Below, piece by piece: positions 8,808 to 16,215 of a stretch of DNA of 64,000 nucleotides; positions within the stretch are counted from its first letter, which is position 1; the number at the start of each line of letters is the position of its first letter. The stretch comes from Hymenobacter gelipurpurascens (GTDB taxonomy: Bacteria; Bacteroidota; Bacteroidia; Cytophagales; Hymenobacteraceae). Under the pieces are notes generated by a model, which was given only the letters and a program-made list of their open reading frames with translations, was not told the origin of the DNA and did no database searches. The translations under genes were made by a program, and so were the position numbers. The stretch covers positions 372,001 through 436,000 of the forward strand of contig NZ_FYEW01000003.1 in NCBI RefSeq assembly GCF_900187375.1, given 5' to 3'.

Positions 8808-8945
8808 AGCTAAAACCTAGTTCCCTGCCTCTGAAGAGGAGAGGGTAGGGGTGGTTGACTGGTCTAGAACGAACCTAGTGTGACTAGATGTTCTATCATC
8901 AGCAACTACTCTAACCTCAAGAGGAACTAGGCCTAGAATAGCTCT
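8806..8945 (+). other. Structured fadN-fadA intercistronic region
   Basis: The ends of this gap are complementary in two blocks: AGAGCTA with TAGCTCT, and CCTAGTTCC (8816-8824) with GGAACTAGG (8923-8931). A folded mRNA segment between the two genes could tune stability or coupling. No ORF is seen inside. Confidence 0.4.
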
Positions 8946-8976
8946 AATCCCACTATTTTCTTCAAGACTCACTACA

Positions 8977-10155
8977 ATGAATGCATATATCGTAGCTGGT
9001 TACCGCACGGCCGTTGGCAAAGCCACCCGCGGCGGTTTCCGCTTCACCCGCCCCGATGACCTCGCCGCCGACGTCATCAAGCACCTGGTAGCCTCCGTGC
9101 CCGCCCTCGACCCCACGCGCATTGATGACGTGATGGTAGGCAACGCGGTGCCGGAAGCCGAGCAAGGCCTGCAAATGGGCCGCCTGATTTCGCTACTGGC
9201 GCTACCCATGAACGTATCGGGCCTCATCGTGAACCGCTACTGCGGTTCCGGCGTGGAAACCATTGCCATGGCCGCCAGCAAAATCTCGGCGGGTATGGCT
9301 GAGTGCATCGTGGCCGGTGGCACCGAGAGCATGAGCATGGTGCCTACCGTGGGCTGGAAAACGGTGCCCAACTATAAACTGGCGCAGCAGCACCCAGACT
9401 ACTACCTCGGCATGGGCCTCACGGCCGAAGCTGTAGCGCAGGACTACAAAGTGTCGCGCGAAGATCAGGACCAGTTTGCTTACAACTCGCACCAGAAGGC
9501 CATCAAGGCGATTCAGGCCGGCAAGTTTAAGGAGCAGATTGTGCCCATCACGGTAGAAGAAACCTACCTCGATCAGGCTACTGGCAAGAAGAAGAACCGC
9601 TCGTTTGTAGTAGATACCGACGAAGGCCCACGTGCTGACACGTCCATTGAGGCGCTGGCCAAATTGCGTCCGGTATTCGCGGCTAATGGTTCGGTAACGG
9701 CTGGTAACTCTTCTCAGACTTCTGATGGTGCCGCTTTCGTCATCGTAATGTCGGAACGCATGGTGAAAGAGCTGAACCTAGAGCCCATTGCGCGCATGAT
9801 TACTTATGCCACCGAAGGCATCGACCCGCGCATCATGGGTATGGGCCCGATCAAGGCTATTCCGAAGGCGTTACGCCAGGCGGGCATGAAGCTCCAGGAT
9901 ATCGACCTGTTTGAGCTGAATGAGGCCTTTGCTTCTCAGTCGATTGCCATTACCCGCGAGCTGGACATTGACGAGAGCAAGCTGAACGTGAATGGCGGTG
10001 CCATTGCGCTAGGCCACCCACTGGGCTGCTCGGGCGCTAAGCTTAGCATTCAGCTTTTCCACGAGCTGCGGGCGCAAGGCAAAAAGTACGGCATGGTAAC
10101 CGCCTGCGTAGGCGGCGGCCAGGGCGTAGCCGGCATCTACGAATTGCTGAAATAA
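8977..10155 (+). CDS. fadA: Acetyl-CoA C-acyltransferase (3-ketoacyl-CoA thiolase)
   Basis: Thiolase cleaves 3-ketoacyl-CoA with CoA to release acetyl-CoA, the last beta-oxidation step. The 392-residue protein has the acyl-accepting Cys89 in NRYCGSG, the GGTESMS loop, His347 in [16 protein letters not shown] and the deprotonating Cys377 in ACVGGGQG. All are intact and the length is normal. The first motif reads CGSG, where CASG is more common. It follows fadN (802-residue partner) and precedes a nested inverted repeat and terminator. With FadN it would form the trifunctional beta-oxidation set of soluble enzymes in the cytoplasm. Confidence 0.95.
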   Translation: MNAYIVAGYRTAVGKATRGGFRFTRPDDLAADVIKHLVASVPALDPTRIDDVMVGNAVPEAEQGLQMGRLISLLALPMNVSGLIVNRYCGSGVETIAMAASKISAGMAECIVAGGTESMSMVPTVGWKTVPNYKLAQQHPDYYLGMGLTAEAVAQDYKVSREDQDQFAYNSHQKAIKAIQAGKFKEQIVPITVEETYLDQATGKKKNRSFVVDTDEGPRADTSIEALAKLRPVFAANGSVTAGNSSQTSDGAAFVIVMSERMVKELNLEPIARMITYATEGIDPRIMGMGPIKAIPKALRQAGMKLQDIDLFELNEAFASQSIAITRELDIDESKLNVNGGAIALGHPLGCSGAKLSIQLFHELRAQGKKYGMVTACVGGGQGVAGIYELLK

Positions 10156-10167
10156 GCCGGTAGCGGG

Positions 10168-10254
10168 TTCGGTGGTCGGTGGCGTGCGCCGCCGGAAAGC
10201 GTGGCAGCGTTTTCCTAAGGAAAACTCAACTGGCCTACGGCACCGACCACCGAA
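10168..10254 (+). repeat. Nested inverted repeat in the fadA 3' region
   Basis: Outer arms TTCGGTGGTCGGTG (10168-10181) and CACCGACCACCGAA (10241-10254) are perfect over 14 bp. Inside sits a second palindrome, GTTTTCC-TAA-GGAAAAC (10209-10225). There is no T-run, so this is not a simple terminator. Confidence 0.6.
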
Positions 10255-10309
10255 TCTGCTCCGTTTTCAGAACCAGATACTTAGGTAAACTGTTCTGCTT
10301 AAAAAGATT

Positions 10310-10339
10310 AAGAACCCCGGCACTCGGGGTTTCTTTTTC
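10310..10339 (+). terminator. Terminator of fadN-fadA
   Basis: AAGAACCCCG and CGGGGTTTCTT form a stem with a 5-base loop, followed by TTTT. Confidence 0.8.
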
Positions 10340-10351
10340 AGAAAGTACTCG

Positions 10352-10379
10352 GCAAGCATAACATAATTTGCTATCTTTC
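10352..10379 (+). promoter_or_regulatory. fadE promoter with the same operator as marR
   Basis: GCAAGCATAACATA (10352-10365) is identical to 5730-5743 before marR. A -7-like TATCTTTC (10372-10379) follows at the same 20-base offset. The expected transcript has a leader of about 100 bases before the ATG at 10488. Confidence 0.6.
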
Positions 10380-10487
10380 GGTATCCCACACTGAAGGGGC
10401 TAGTGGTAGCCAAATAGTAGGTATGCCGAGTATCTTCTTTCTCTTTTCGACATCGATTTTTTCCCAACCCCAACATCTCACCCGGTC

Positions 10488-12275
10488 ATGGAAGTAACTA
10501 ACAAGCTTGTGAAAGGCGGCGAGTTCATCATCAAAGAAACCGACGCTCAGGACGTATTTACCCCCGCCGATTTTTCGGAGGAGCAGAACATGATGCACCA
10601 GACGGCTCTGGACTTCGTGGAAAAAGAAGTGCAGCCCCTACTGGAGCGCCTCGATAACCATGAAGAGGGCCTCATGCGCGGCCTGATGGAGAAAGCTGGT
10701 CAGCTAGGCCTGTTTGGGGTAAGCATCCCGGAGCAGTACGGCGGACTGGACATGGACTTTACTACCTCCCTGCGCGTGACCGAAGGCGTAGGCGGTGGCC
10801 ACTCGTTCCCAGTTGCTTTCGCGGCTCACACGGGTATTGCTATGCTGCCCATTCTGTACTTCGGCAACGAAGAGCAGAAAGCCAAATACCTGCCTGGCCT
10901 GACCAGCGGTGAGCTGATGGGTGCCTACTGCCTCACGGAGCCCGGCTCGGGTTCTGACGCGCTGGGTGCTAAAACCAAAGCTATTCCGACCGAAGACGGC
11001 GAGTTCTACGTGCTGAACGGTCAGAAAATGTGGATTACGAATGGCGGTTTCGCCGACGTATTCATTGTGTTTGCTCAGGTTGACGGCGATAAGTTCACCG
11101 GCTTCATTGTGGAGCGCAACACGCCCGGCCTAAGCCTCGGCAACGAAGAGCACAAGATGGGCATCAAGGGCTCGTCTACGCGTCAGGTGTTCCTTTCGGA
11201 TGTGAAAGTGCCGAAATCAGCGGTACTGGGCGAGATTGGTAAAGGCCACCTCATTGCCTTCAACATCCTGAACATCGGCCGTATTAAGCTGGCTGCTGCT
11301 TGCTTGGGTGCTACCAAAATGGCCTCTACGTTGAGCATCAAGTATGCCAACGAGCGGGTGCAGTTCAAACTGCCTATCAGCAAGTTCGGCGCTATCAAGT
11401 TCAAGCTGGCCCAGCAGGCTGTGCGTATCTACGCCGTAGAGTCGGCTATTTACCGCGCCGGTATGGACATTGCCCGCATGGAGCAGGAGTTGCTGGCTAA
11501 AGGCCAGAGCCACAACGAGGCCTTGCTGGGTGCTGCCCGCGAGTTTGCCGTGGAGTGCGCCATCCTGAAAGTAGAAGGTTCGGAAGTGCTTGACTACGTG
11601 GTGGATGAAGGCGTGCAGGTGTATGGTGGCTACGGCTTCTCGGCCGACTACCCCATGGACCGCGCCTACCGGGATTCGCGCATCAACCGCATCTTTGAGG
11701 GCACGAACGAAATCAACCGCATGCTGGCCGTTGATATGATCTTGAAGAAGGCCATGAAAGGTGAGCTGGATCTGATGGGCCCCGCCCAGGCCGTGCAACA
11801 GGAGCTGATGGCTATTCCGGACTTCAACCTGGAAGAAGAAACTGGCCTGTTTGCTGCTGAGAAAAAGACCATTGCCAAGCTGAAAAAGGCCATTCTGATG
11901 GTAGCTGGCACGGCCGTGCAGAAGTACATGAACTCGCTCGCTAAAGAGCAGGAAGTACTGATGAACATTGCCGATATGGCTATCAAAGTCTACACCGCCG
12001 AAAGCACCATTCTTCGCGTGGAGAAAGAGGCCGGCGTGAAAGGCGAAGAGGCTGTTTCAACGCAAATTGACATTGCCCGCGTGTACCTCTACGACACTGT
12101 GGACCAGGTAAACAAGTTCGGCAAAGACGCCATCGGCACCATGACCGAAGGCGACGAACAGCGTCTGTTGGCTATGGGCCTCAAGCGCTTCACTAAGGCT
12201 GACCTCTACAACGCCAAGGAAGCCCGTCGTCGCATTGCCGACCACCTGATTGCCGCCAACGAGTACACGTACTAG
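10488..12275 (+). CDS. fadE: Acyl-CoA dehydrogenase (FadE type)
   Basis: This FAD enzyme makes trans-2-enoyl-CoA from acyl-CoA and passes electrons to electron-transfer flavoprotein. The 595-residue chain is longer than the usual 380-residue form. After the standard core, with AYCLTEPGSGSDALG (about 143-157), MWITNGGFADVF and the C-terminal YGGYGFSADYPMDRAYRDSRINRIFEGTNEI (about 381-411), there is an extra helical domain of about 170 residues, as in Bacillus FadE. The start MEVTNKLVKGGEFIIKETDAQDVFTP matches Bacteroidota homologues. It is a separate unit, with its own promoter and a palindromic terminator, yet carries the marR-type site. ETF genes are not in the window. Confidence 0.93.
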   Translation: MEVTNKLVKGGEFIIKETDAQDVFTPADFSEEQNMMHQTALDFVEKEVQPLLERLDNHEEGLMRGLMEKAGQLGLFGVSIPEQYGGLDMDFTTSLRVTEGVGGGHSFPVAFAAHTGIAMLPILYFGNEEQKAKYLPGLTSGELMGAYCLTEPGSGSDALGAKTKAIPTEDGEFYVLNGQKMWITNGGFADVFIVFAQVDGDKFTGFIVERNTPGLSLGNEEHKMGIKGSSTRQVFLSDVKVPKSAVLGEIGKGHLIAFNILNIGRIKLAAACLGATKMASTLSIKYANERVQFKLPISKFGAIKFKLAQQAVRIYAVESAIYRAGMDIARMEQELLAKGQSHNEALLGAAREFAVECAILKVEGSEVLDYVVDEGVQVYGGYGFSADYPMDRAYRDSRINRIFEGTNEINRMLAVDMILKKAMKGELDLMGPAQAVQQELMAIPDFNLEEETGLFAAEKKTIAKLKKAILMVAGTAVQKYMNSLAKEQEVLMNIADMAIKVYTAESTILRVEKEAGVKGEEAVSTQIDIARVYLYDTVDQVNKFGKDAIGTMTEGDEQRLLAMGLKRFTKADLYNAKEARRRIADHLIAANEYTY

Positions 12276-12360
12276 CGTGTATTGCTAGGCCACTATTCGG
12301 ACTGATTGAGTATCGGCGCAAGTGCTGGCAGGCAGTTGCCCGATTCAAGCCTCCGAAACC

Positions 12361-12412
12361 CATAAAAGCAGAAAGCTGCTCCTGATATCAGGAGCAGCTT
12401 TCTGCTTTTATG
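12361..12412. terminator. 52-bp perfect palindrome, terminator of fadE
   Basis: The sequence from CATAAAAGCAGAAAGC to its complement GCTTTCTGCTTTTATG is a fully perfect palindrome centred on GATATC. The T-rich right arm suits a terminator of the dehydrogenase gene, and full symmetry would also allow cruciform extrusion. Confidence 0.8.
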
Positions 12413-12474
12413 CACAACGCATAGCCCTCAGATGCCGTTTGCAAGCAGATACTCCACCCCAACTCCCACTAGGT

Positions 12475-13899
12475 ATGGCCAACGAACAGGTACAGGGTAA
12501 AGACTTTTACGAGAGTGTGCTGCGGTTTTACGACCACGCCGCGAGCTTCTCCAAGCTGGACCCCGGCATTATTGCCCAAATCCGGGCCTGCAACAGTATT
12601 TACAAGGTCAACTTCCCGGTGGAAGTTGATGGCCACGTGCAGGTGTTCGAAGGCATTCGGGTGCAGCACAGCCACCACAAACTGCCCAGCAAAGGCGGCA
12701 TCCGCTACAGTGTATATGTGGATGAGGAGGAGGTAATGGCCCTCGCCACACTCATGACCTTTAAGTGCGCGTTGGTCGATGTGCCATTTGGCGGGGCCAA
12801 AGGTGGAGTAAAAATTAACCCCCGTACTACCCCCGTAAATATCCTGGAGCGCGTAACGCGCCGCTATGCCACGGAGCTGATCAAGAAAAACTTGATTGGC
12901 CCCGGTATGGACGTGCCAGCCCCTGATTACGGCACCAGCGGCCGGGAAATGGCCTGGATTGCCGACACATACATGACGTTTAAGTACGGCGACACCAGTG
13001 CTCTAGGCTGCGTAACCGGCAAGCCCGTAGGCCAGGGTGGTATCCGGGGCAGGACCGAGGCAACTGGCCTAGGCGTGTTCTACGGCCTCCGCGAACTACT
13101 GCTGGATGAGCCGATGCTGAAAAAAGTAGGTCTTAGCAGTGGCGTGACTGGCAAGCGCATCATTGTGCAAGGGCTGGGCAATGTGGGCTACTTCGCGGCT
13201 CATTTTTGCCAGCAGGATGGCGGTATCATTACCGGCATTGCCGAGCGGGAAGGCGGTATCTATAGTGAGACTGGCCTAGACGTAGCCGCCGTGTTTAAGC
13301 ACCGCCAGGAAACTGGTTCGGTGCTAGGCTTCCCTGGCGCGAAAGACATAGCTGAGTCCCTAGACCTGCTGGAGTACGAGTGTGACGTGCTGATACCGGC
13401 TGCGCTGGAAAACCAGATTCACGAAGGCAATGCAGCTAGGATCAAGGCCAAAATTATTGCCGAAGGAGCTAACGGGCCTACCACACAGGGCGCTGAGAAG
13501 ATTCTGCTGGAAAAGGGCATCATCATTCTGCCTGACCTATACCTCAACGCGGGTGGCGTAACGGTTTCCTACTTCGAGTGGCTGAAAAACCTTTCCAATG
13601 TACGCTTCGGTCGTATGGGCAAGCGAGCTGAGGAAGGTGCTATGCGCCGCTTGGTTGCTACCATTGAGCGCACCACCGGCAAAACCCTCACGGCCGAGGA
13701 GCGCCAGCAAATCGTGCATGGTGCCGACGAAATTGACCTCGTACGCTCCGGCCTTGAGGACACCATGATTACGGCGTATCAGTCTATCCGGAAGGTGATG
13801 GATGAGGTAGAGGGCATCACGGATTTGCGTACGGCGGCTTTCTACAGTGCTATTGAGAAGATCGGGGTAAGCTACCAGTCACTCGGTATTTTTCCGTAG
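12475..13899 (+). CDS. Glu/Leu/Phe/Val dehydrogenase (glutamate dehydrogenase)
   Basis: The enzyme interconverts glutamate and 2-oxoglutarate plus ammonia with NAD(P). In the 474-residue protein starting MANEQVQGKDFYESVLRFYDHAA I see KGGIRYSVYVDEEEVMALATLMTFKCALVDVPFGGAKGG with the catalytic Lys near residue 108, the Rossmann loop IIVQGLGNVGYFAA (about 226) and IAEGANGPTT (about 327). The open frame begins at 12322, but its first 51 codons cover the preceding palindrome and are unlike homologues, so ATG 12475 is used. It is monocistronic. The stop TAG is part of TAGGCCAC. Glutamate is the likeliest substrate; the related amino acid dehydrogenases cannot be fully excluded. Confidence 0.88.
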   Translation: MANEQVQGKDFYESVLRFYDHAASFSKLDPGIIAQIRACNSIYKVNFPVEVDGHVQVFEGIRVQHSHHKLPSKGGIRYSVYVDEEEVMALATLMTFKCALVDVPFGGAKGGVKINPRTTPVNILERVTRRYATELIKKNLIGPGMDVPAPDYGTSGREMAWIADTYMTFKYGDTSALGCVTGKPVGQGGIRGRTEATGLGVFYGLRELLLDEPMLKKVGLSSGVTGKRIIVQGLGNVGYFAAHFCQQDGGIITGIAEREGGIYSETGLDVAAVFKHRQETGSVLGFPGAKDIAESLDLLEYECDVLIPAALENQIHEGNAARIKAKIIAEGANGPTTQGAEKILLEKGIIILPDLYLNAGGVTVSYFEWLKNLSNVRFGRMGKRAEEGAMRRLVATIERTTGKTLTAEERQQIVHGADEIDLVRSGLEDTMITAYQSIRKVMDEVEGITDLRTAAFYSAIEKIGVSYQSLGIFP

Positions 13900-13921
13900 G
13901 CCACTGTTGGCATCCGGCAGA

Positions 13922-13958
13922 AAAAGGGCCGCTTCCTATCTGGAAGTGGCCCTTTTAC
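13922..13958. terminator. Bidirectional terminator
   Basis: AAAAGGGCCGCTTCC and GGAAGTGGCCCTTTT pair around TATCT. It lies between converging genes and has A- and T-runs on both sides. Confidence 0.85.
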
Positions 13959-13993
13959 TTTTCTTATACGCGAAATGGGAAGTGGCCTAGGGC

Positions 13994-15445
13994 CTACTTT
14001 ACTACGATCCTATTCAGCATAAGCGCCGCCGATTTCTTGCTAGGCCTGCTTACGCCAACCAGCGTTTTCGCATCAAGCCAGCCTGTGAAATCTTTCACGT
14101 AGGAAGGGTTTTGGTCGGAAGCTACGTTCAGGCCCAAGCCTTTGGGTTCCTGCACCACACCCGTTTGGGCATTCACGCGGCGCAAGTATAAGTCTGACTT
14201 GTTCTTGATTTTCTCCCAGGTCACAAACTGGATATCCTGCCCAAATACGGCGGCGCGGTAGCCAATGCTGCTGAAACCCTCGGCGGCAGGAGCAACCTGA
14301 TCTTTGGCAATGATGCTGTGCCAGCTCGGCGACTGAAACTCGTTGTAACCGAACAAGTGCAGTTCCCGCGTGTGGCCCGGCGAGTCTTCTCCGCCTTCCT
14401 CGTATTTCTTTTCGGCCACTACTACCAACTGCTTTTCCTCGGTGAGGAGCAGGTCAGTCAGGTACACGTCTTCCAGGCGTTTGGCAGTAGCGCCGCTGGC
14501 TTTATTGGTTTCGGCCAGATACTCGGGTGTGAATTTGAACTCGGGCGCGAATTTCATATCTCCCTCACCGCTGAAATCAAATTTCACCAGCTTTAGGCTT
14601 TGGTACAGGCCCGTCTCGCGCTCGTTGCAGATGGCGGCAGCGTAGAGCGTATTATCCGCCTGCAAAGCAAAACGGGAGTCGAAGACGTTCACTTCTTTGC
14701 CGCCAAATGTACCCCCCACAGATACCGACATCACCTTCACCTCGGGCGAATCGTTGCGGTAGCGGCGCACAGTCAGCTTCTTCATGCCGTCTCCTACTAG
14801 CGTCACGTACTGCGAGCCATCATTGGCAACCTGTACCGTGATAGAAAAGAAGCCGCCCTGATCATGGAAATCGTAGGTGCGGTCTTTAAGCTTCAGGAGC
14901 TTCTCATCATAAACAGAAGCATTTACGGCTCTGATCTGCTCATTGCGGGTGAGGTAACGCCAGGCCACCAGCTTACTGCCATCGGGGGAGAAGACCACGC
15001 TGGGGCGACGGTCGCGGGCATCCGCTTCCACCAGTTTTTTAAGCGGAGCCTTTTGTCCATTGCTCAGCTCGAAAGATTGGGCTGATAACACCTGCGATGA
15101 ACCGCTTTTCTGATGTATGACCACAATAGCCTGATTGCCCGAGCAGGAAAAGGCATCGATGGCCTGATCAGCCGACAACGGCACCGCAGTAGACCAGGTC
15201 CGTTTCAGGTCGGCATCATAACGCTCAACGGCGTACTCGGTGGCTGATTTGTGGGCTAGAATCACGAAACCACCACTCGAAAGGGGAATGGTTTTACGCA
15301 GGACGCGCTGGTTATATCGATCATCGGCGCGCTCAGGCAAATAACTGAACGGCGCTGATTTTACTCTTTGGGCCACTACCGACGTGGGGCCGGCAAGCAA
15401 ACCAGCCAGCAACAGGCTAGCGGCTAAAACGGAAGAAAGTCGCAC
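13994..15445 (-). CDS. Exported hypothetical protein, probably beta-rich
   Basis: I recognise no named family. The 483-residue product has a signal peptide (RLSSVLAASLLLAGLLAGPTSVVAQ) and then repeating beta-strand-like stretches such as GGFVILAHKSATEYAVERYDADLKRTW and PSVVFSPDGSKLVAWRYLTRNE, which recall beta-propeller blades. Cys residues are few. It is probably periplasmic or surface located. A -7 box TACCTTTG lies at 15497-15504. Its stop codon sits in a doubled motif, GGCCTAGGGCCTA. It is monocistronic, converging with the glutamate dehydrogenase gene. Confidence 0.75.
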   Translation of the reverse strand: MRLSSVLAASLLLAGLLAGPTSVVAQRVKSAPFSYLPERADDRYNQRVLRKTIPLSSGGFVILAHKSATEYAVERYDADLKRTWSTAVPLSADQAIDAFSCSGNQAIVVIHQKSGSSQVLSAQSFELSNGQKAPLKKLVEADARDRRPSVVFSPDGSKLVAWRYLTRNEQIRAVNASVYDEKLLKLKDRTYDFHDQGGFFSITVQVANDGSQYVTLVGDGMKKLTVRRYRNDSPEVKVMSVSVGGTFGGKEVNVFDSRFALQADNTLYAAAICNERETGLYQSLKLVKFDFSGEGDMKFAPEFKFTPEYLAETNKASGATAKRLEDVYLTDLLLTEEKQLVVVAEKKYEEGGEDSPGHTRELHLFGYNEFQSPSWHSIIAKDQVAPAAEGFSSIGYRAAVFGQDIQFVTWEKIKNKSDLYLRRVNAQTGVVQEPKGLGLNVASDQNPSYVKDFTGWLDAKTLVGVSRPSKKSAALMLNRIVVK

Positions 15446-15496
15446 GAAATGAGGTAGTTAGGAAATAAATGAAAAAATCAGGAAAAATGTACTCTC

Positions 15497-15504
15497 CAAA
15501 GGTA
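15497..15504 (-). promoter_or_regulatory. Bacteroidota -7 box
   Basis: On the minus strand this reads TACCTTTG, a full match to the consensus, 51 bases before the start of the gene at 13994-15445. Confidence 0.5.
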
Positions 15505-15849
15505 TCCAACTTCCAGACCACTCCGTATATGCCGACGTTTCCAAGGGCAATCGGTCTGGGAAAAAGAAATCTTCATGCTTTCTTAACGCCTAACAGGGTG
15601 ATTTATACACATCGACCTGTTTCCTTTGTAGCGAAAGCAGCTTACGCTGATAGAAAGCGGGAGCTCATGTACGAAGGTCAATATTTAACTAATTAAATAT
15701 TGGCATTTGCTTCTGCACAACTCCCGTAAAGCTAACAGCGAGAGCAGATACTTCCCTTCGATACATTTTCTTCTGTTTTTTTCTTGGTTTAACCACTCTG
15801 GCGCAATAATTGCCAGGCCCCTAGTCCGCTTACAACCGACCCTGTCGTT
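15505..15849. other. Intergenic gap with an AT-rich dyad
   Basis: No convincing gene is present. The main structure is a 24-bp dyad at 15679-15702: CAATATTTAA, four bases, TTAAATATTG. It has no T-run, so it looks more like a protein-binding site than a terminator. It lies about 150 bases before the small secreted peptide gene. Confidence 0.4.
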
Positions 15850-16074
15850 ATGAAAACTTTACTACGCCTTTTTTTACTTGTTACTTTAGTTGTTATCGGA
15901 AAGCTTTCCAAGGAGGACAGCGCTTTCCCAGCATCTGCCGCCAAGTCAGCCCAGTCCGTTCTACAAGCGCCAGTTCGTAGCGCTTCATTATTCTTCGGAC
16001 AGGCAGTTCCCAAAACATCTACCAACCTCGGCCACGAATATCAGTGGCATGCAACCTCTACCAGCTTAAACTAG
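15850..16074 (+). CDS. Small exported peptide of unknown function
   Basis: The 74-residue product begins MKTLLRLFLLVTLVVIGK, a clear signal sequence, followed by an Ala/Ser-rich region (AFPASAAKSAQSVLQAPVRSASLF) and a polar tail ending HATSTSLN. I recognise no family. That it is real is supported by the signal peptide and a strong terminator nine bases downstream. A reverse frame across the same DNA (15789-16025) has neither. Confidence 0.55.
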   Translation: MKTLLRLFLLVTLVVIGKLSKEDSAFPASAAKSAQSVLQAPVRSASLFFGQAVPKTSTNLGHEYQWHATSTSLN

Positions 16075-16082
16075 ATGTTGAT

Positions 16083-16110
16083 AGGCGGCTTTCAGAAGCC
16101 GCCTTTTTTG
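16083..16110 (+). terminator. Terminator of the small exported peptide gene
   Basis: AGGCGGCTT and AAGCCGCCT form a stem, followed by TTTTT. Confidence 0.85.
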
Positions 16111-16177
16111 TGGCCTACACATAACAAGGGCTTGCCAGCGCTACTACCGCTGGCAAGCCCTTGTTATGTGTAGGCCA
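16111..16177. repeat. 30-bp perfect-stem hairpin bounded by the iterated motif
   Basis: The arm 16111-16140 (TGGCCTACACATAACAAGGG...) pairs without mismatch with 16148-16177 around a 7-base loop CTACTAC. Each outer end is a copy of the iterated motif (TGGCCTAC / GTAGGCCA). There is no T-run. It lies between converging genes, the small peptide and recG. Confidence 0.75.
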
Positions 16178-16215
16178 CCTAGATAGTTACTTGTGTAGTG
16201 TATAATGCCCTAGCA

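Noticed and set aside
15469..15696. A 75-codon + frame MKKSGKMYSPKVSN...
   Set aside because: It covers the promoter of the leftward gene, has an odd composition, no domain and no terminator.
15789..16025. A 78-codon reverse frame opposite the small exported peptide
   Set aside because: The + frame has a signal peptide and its own terminator. The reverse one has neither.
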